Positions 62,101 to 64,000 of a stretch of 64,000 nt of DNA are shown one piece after another. Under the pieces are notes generated by a model. That model was not told the origin of the DNA, did no database searches, and saw nothing but the letters and a program-made list of their open reading frames with translations. This DNA is from Suilimivivens sp964402925 (GTDB taxonomy: Bacteria > Bacillota > Clostridia > Lachnospirales > Lachnospiraceae). The stretch lies in NCBI GenBank assembly GCA_964402925.1, contig CAYOED010000001.1, forward strand, positions 75,019 through 139,018, written 5' to 3'. The stretch's first letter is position 1; each line of letters starts with the position of its first letter. A program made the position numbers and the translations under genes.

Positions 62101-63519
62101 AGAATCGGGAATGACAAAAATGGGGATCTGCTGTATGACGCCTTCATGGTTTATGATTTGAATGGGAACCAGACAGGAAAGACAGGGGAACGTCTGGGAG
62201 CAGATGGAAAGCTTCGGAAGATGCAGACTGCTTACAGATATGACCGGATGAACCGCCTGACGGAAGAAGGACGTGAGGCTGACGGCGACAGGTACAGTTA
62301 TGATGTGGCAGGGAACAGGATAAAGAAACTGCACTATAACTTTACCCTGACAGAAAAGGAAAATCCGGCGGCATCACTTGCTGGAGGAATTATAGGTAAC
62401 AATACTTTGACAAGCAGTTGTGGTATAATTGATGGAGAAGAGAGTTACTGCTACGATGAAAGAAATGAATTAACAGAAAGAAAAAGTCTGTCATCTGTAA
62501 CAGAGTATCTGTATGATGAGAATGGCAGTCTGATAAGCGAGAAAGAGGGAGAAAAGACAACCAGCTATCAGTATGACCTGCTGAACAGACAAACCAAGAT
62601 AAGGACACCGGATGGCAGGGAGCAGGAGAACCTCTATGACGGGGAAGGACTGCGCGCAGGCTTAAAGGGGAAAGGAAAAGAATTCACGTTCCTGTTCTAT
62701 AATGGGAAAATCCTCTCAGAGTGTGATGGGGATAACATGCCGGTAAGAAGGTATCTGTCAGGTCTGGGATTATCCCATATGCAGACCTTAGATGATGGTT
62801 TATATCATACCTGTCATCAGGATGAGCAGGGAAGCACTGCATATATCACGGGGAATGGCGGAGCAGTCGAAAACTGCTATGATTATGATGCCTTTGGCAA
62901 CGTGCTTGAGAGTAGGACTGAGGTAGAGAATCATATCTTATACAGGGGACAGCAGTATGACCAGGAGGCAGGGCAGTATTATTTAAGGGCAAGATACTAT
63001 AACCCTGTCATAGGGCGATTTACTCAGGAGGACACCTATAGGGGAGACGGTCTGAATCTGTATGTTTATTGCGGAAATAATCCAGTAATGTATTATGATT
63101 CCAGCGGGCATGATAAAATAACACAGCCGACAACGGAATTGGAGAGCCCTAGGAGTGGTGGTGAAGGTAATAATTACGCTTTTCCCAATAAAATTGATAG
63201 CCTTCTAGATGGAAGATCAGAATTAGTAGGTTCTACAAGAGATAAGTTGTTGGCCACAGTACAAGACTCAGAATTAAATAGAATTGTTAATGAGTTATAT
63301 AGGCCTGGAGCATCAATAGGGGATGGAGGTACAGCAGCTATACTTGTAGAGGAGTTTAACAATGGATCGTCAACACATTTAATAAAAGCAACGCAAAGAT
63401 TGAAACAATTGGAAAATTTGGCAAATACAGGTAGGCTGGGATTAAATGATTTGGATGTAATAGAGGCGTTAATAGATGATCTAGAATATGCGATAGGTTT
63501 ATTTAATGGGAGGACGTAG
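59122..63519 (+). CDS. Rhs YD-repeat core and polymorphic toxin tip (same frame, after amber)
   Basis: 1465 residues from GTG 59122, but open in register from 59104. YD repeats (GYDxxGxxxxxxxxxG) run through about 62900, forming the Rhs cocoon, and end in the Rhs-associated core RARYYNPVIGRFTQED...DSSGH around nt 63000-63100. The last ~135 residues (from THE core end) are a distinct, more A/T-rich tip: motif YRPGASIGDGGTA, then helices ending DLEYAIGLFNGRT, as seen in exchangeable toxin tips; type not recognised. There is no ribosome site at GTG 59122. Followed after 3 bases by the candidate immunity gene. Confidence 0.8.
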   Translation: MNEYDGRGRVTSQTLANGDIYRITYYDRERKVCMEYSACPGERQYFYNEKNAVSMVVYPDGSKKTFEYDANGSRIRETDRLGRSTCWTYDSHGRMIREIRPEGLETEYVYDRAGDLVCVRDNGGREKLLCYDVCHNLTRRKEKTAEGHYIEEEYSYDRMGRLIQETDGEGHSTIYRYEEDSAYPSATVYSDGSELKCEYSRDGRRLTEDDGAVRWEYAYNRGGYRTMERDGEGNETHFLYDGMGRKLAMYMPRQWKEKNGKRTDYRYDFLNRLTDTVYADGSHERLLRDGEGNILKRVHPNAYDEKTKDGEGTVYDYDLDNRLIRIHYPDGGVERFFHDAAGNRSRHVLPEQYEESSDDGKGWTYTYDDGNRLTTVTGPDGIVEKTYAYDLWGNCVRETDAKGCSAYYAYDLAGRPIRELVPVGEDTEKVSYRMTSYIYDDNGNRIKEIRHGGSYGAEGQLLTEGEDLTLTFAYDARNRLVRVEDGLGARVSYRYDARGNRTGEEQVVRSGDGAAGRTVLKKILYSYDRAGRLAEKKEFLDSGFEEKASASDVAVTRYCYDENGNRTGIITPEGYRISRSYDDRDRLITERVEDKANDIDRITVISYDKAGNITAVRQEGRDGTAREISYGYDLKDRLVHAGELDGLVFELSYDKNDRRKEQRQLLPMDGKCYGKTEYGYDIRGNLLEYYRDGILLEQNRYDVRGNRIQRRDGDGIGVSCRYGLQDERLETFTSNSQQEGKAVQKLTYDARSRITGVEDGCGGKTRYSLDGWGRITAVSNAEGGQEKYAYDQAGNITETVDARGGKIRYAYNSQGKVCAITDQSGNTETFRYDREGRQIQHTDRRGTITETKYNVYGQPVLQVCTDKEGNRHVMGTWEYDDFGQLKKSVAGGFCYTYIYRPDGKLLKKWSSGKLMVSCTYYKDGTLKSLTDVSGKTVYYGYDSNGRLASLTDESGRIHTEYRYTAAGRLKEIRTQEGFCATYEYDTEGNLSHLRIGNDKNGDLLYDAFMVYDLNGNQTGKTGERLGADGKLRKMQTAYRYDRMNRLTEEGREADGDRYSYDVAGNRIKKLHYNFTLTEKENPAASLAGGIIGNNTLTSSCGIIDGEESYCYDERNELTERKSLSSVTEYLYDENGSLISEKEGEKTTSYQYDLLNRQTKIRTPDGREQENLYDGEGLRAGLKGKGKEFTFLFYNGKILSECDGDNMPVRRYLSGLGLSHMQTLDDGLYHTCHQDEQGSTAYITGNGGAVENCYDYDAFGNVLESRTEVENHILYRGQQYDQEAGQYYLRARYYNPVIGRFTQEDTYRGDGLNLYVYCGNNPVMYYDSSGHDKITQPTTELESPRSGGEGNNYAFPNKIDSLLDGRSELVGSTRDKLLATVQDSELNRIVNELYRPGASIGDGGTAAILVEEFNNGSSTHLIKATQRLKQLENLANTGRLGLNDLDVIEALIDDLEYAIGLFNGRT

Positions 63520-63522
63520 ATT

Positions 63523-63894
63523 ATGAACGAAAATTCAAGGGAGTTTTTTGAAAAAATGCAAGAATTTCTTCCGACAGCAAAGAAAGAATGTTGCGAAAGT
63601 GTAAGAGAATATGGAGAAGTATTAGAAACAGTTGTGATAGAAGATATTTTTATGCCAAGAATTTTGGATTTATTGGCTAAAAATGAAAATTCCGAATTAC
63701 TAAAAAATATGTTTAATTATTTTGAAGAAATAATAGATAAGCAGGATCCACATTTGGTTAATATTTTTTCTACTACTGTGCTAGAAATTCTTGGAAATGA
63801 TAAGGTGATTTTAGATATTGCAAAGCAATACATGGGACCTAAAACAGTGTCGCTTCAAATAAAGGCTGATAAAGAACTAGGAAGGTATGAATAA
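63523..63894 (+). CDS. Candidate immunity protein for the Rhs toxin tip
   Basis: 123 residues, helical and acidic: VVIEDIFMPRILDLLAKNEN, YFEEIIDKQDPH, TTVLEILGND, QYMGPKTVSLQ. No signal peptide, so cytosolic. It follows the toxin tip by 3 bases with GGGAGG inside the preceding end, and its A/T-rich base use matches the tip rather than the Rhs core, the usual pattern of a toxin-immunity cassette. Resembles small helical immunity-type families, but not matched to one with certainty. Confidence 0.72.
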   Translation: MNENSREFFEKMQEFLPTAKKECCESVREYGEVLETVVIEDIFMPRILDLLAKNENSELLKNMFNYFEEIIDKQDPHLVNIFSTTVLEILGNDKVILDIAKQYMGPKTVSLQIKADKELGRYE

Positions 63895-63949
63895 AGTTGC
63901 GTTAGATTAAATAATTGTTTAAAGGACATTTATAGGATAAATAATGTAA

Positions 63950-63992
63950 GCGTCAAATCCGACGCCCCTCCTAAAATTTAAGCGCCGCTTAA
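63950..63992. repeat. Two short palindromes downstream of the immunity gene
   Basis: GCGTC-AAATCC-GACGC (63950-63965) and TTAAGCG-C-CGCTTAA (63978-63992). No T-tail inside the window; the window edge prevents a judgement. Confidence 0.4.
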
Positions 63993-64000
63993 CTGCGACG

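Noticed and set aside
59122..63519. An independent Rhs gene starting at GTG 59122
   Set aside because: No ribosome site, and the frame continues in register through 59104 from the upstream gene; more likely one interrupted gene. Kept as a feature only because the amber splits it.
35181..63894. Integrated prophage
   Set aside because: No integrase, terminase, portal, capsid or lysis genes; FHA, PP2C, Rhs and immunity genes fit an injection system instead.

Overview
The window looks like chromosome from a motile, anaerobic, Gram-positive Clostridia, most likely Lachnospiraceae. The signs are strong AGGAGG-type ribosome sites, an mbl-flagellar rod block, a CdaA/CdaR/GlmM block, an HPr next to a long-form LeuA, lipoproteins with DUF3048, and AgrC/AgrA-like two-component systems. 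TAG is used as a normal stop (for example by uvrB), so the standard code applies. Taxonomy is inferred from gene content only; there is no rRNA in the window.

Layout. 1-4870: uvrB (5' truncated by the window edge) and uvrA. 5050-8146: Mbl/MreB-like actin, two flagellar rod/hook genes and a rod-binding protein, bounded by a promoter (about 4961) and a terminator (about 8201). 8264-16606: recD2, comFC, a YvyF-type flagellar protein, two unknown membrane proteins, cdaA-cdaR(ybbR)-glmM. 16705-18733: HPr and leuA. 18783-26673: DUF3048 lipoprotein (minus strand), then a sugar-nucleotide/glycan group (rfbD, a divergent-PAP2 protein, gmd, a polytopic membrane protein, GDP-fucose synthase) and a lipoprotein. 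26722-29721 (minus strand): a YiiX-like hydrolase and an AgrC/AgrA-like pair.

30114-32297 is a compact two-gene unit: a chagasin-like (I42) domain followed by six exact-period 13-residue Tyr/Cys/Met repeats, then a radical SAM/SPASM/TPR protein. It has the architecture of a RiPP precursor plus maturase. 32513-34961 holds an Xre regulator, a LytTR response regulator and a histidine kinase split by a frameshift exactly at a TTTAAAA heptamer.

35181-63894 is one long co-directional array that I read as a contractile injection system (type VI-like/eCIS-like) of a Gram-positive bacterium. In order: a secreted-side VWA protein with one membrane anchor, a 720-residue candidate sheath, two Hcp-like tube paralogs, a J-domain protein, two FHA proteins, two PP2C-like proteins (the second with an external TPR/coiled-coil arm), an actin/Hsp70-fold ATPase, four unknown candidate baseplate proteins, two VgrG-like spikes, a pentapeptide-repeat protein, an Imm11/DUF1629-like protein, a PAAR-like (DUF4280-like) tip, a giant VgrG-Rhs fusion ending in a variable toxin tip, and a candidate immunity gene. 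No ClpV-type AAA+ ATPase, TssJLM membrane complex or Ser/Thr kinase is visible in the window. The VgrG-Rhs fusion is interrupted by a single in-frame amber codon (59101-59103), so as written the toxin half is separated from its spike.
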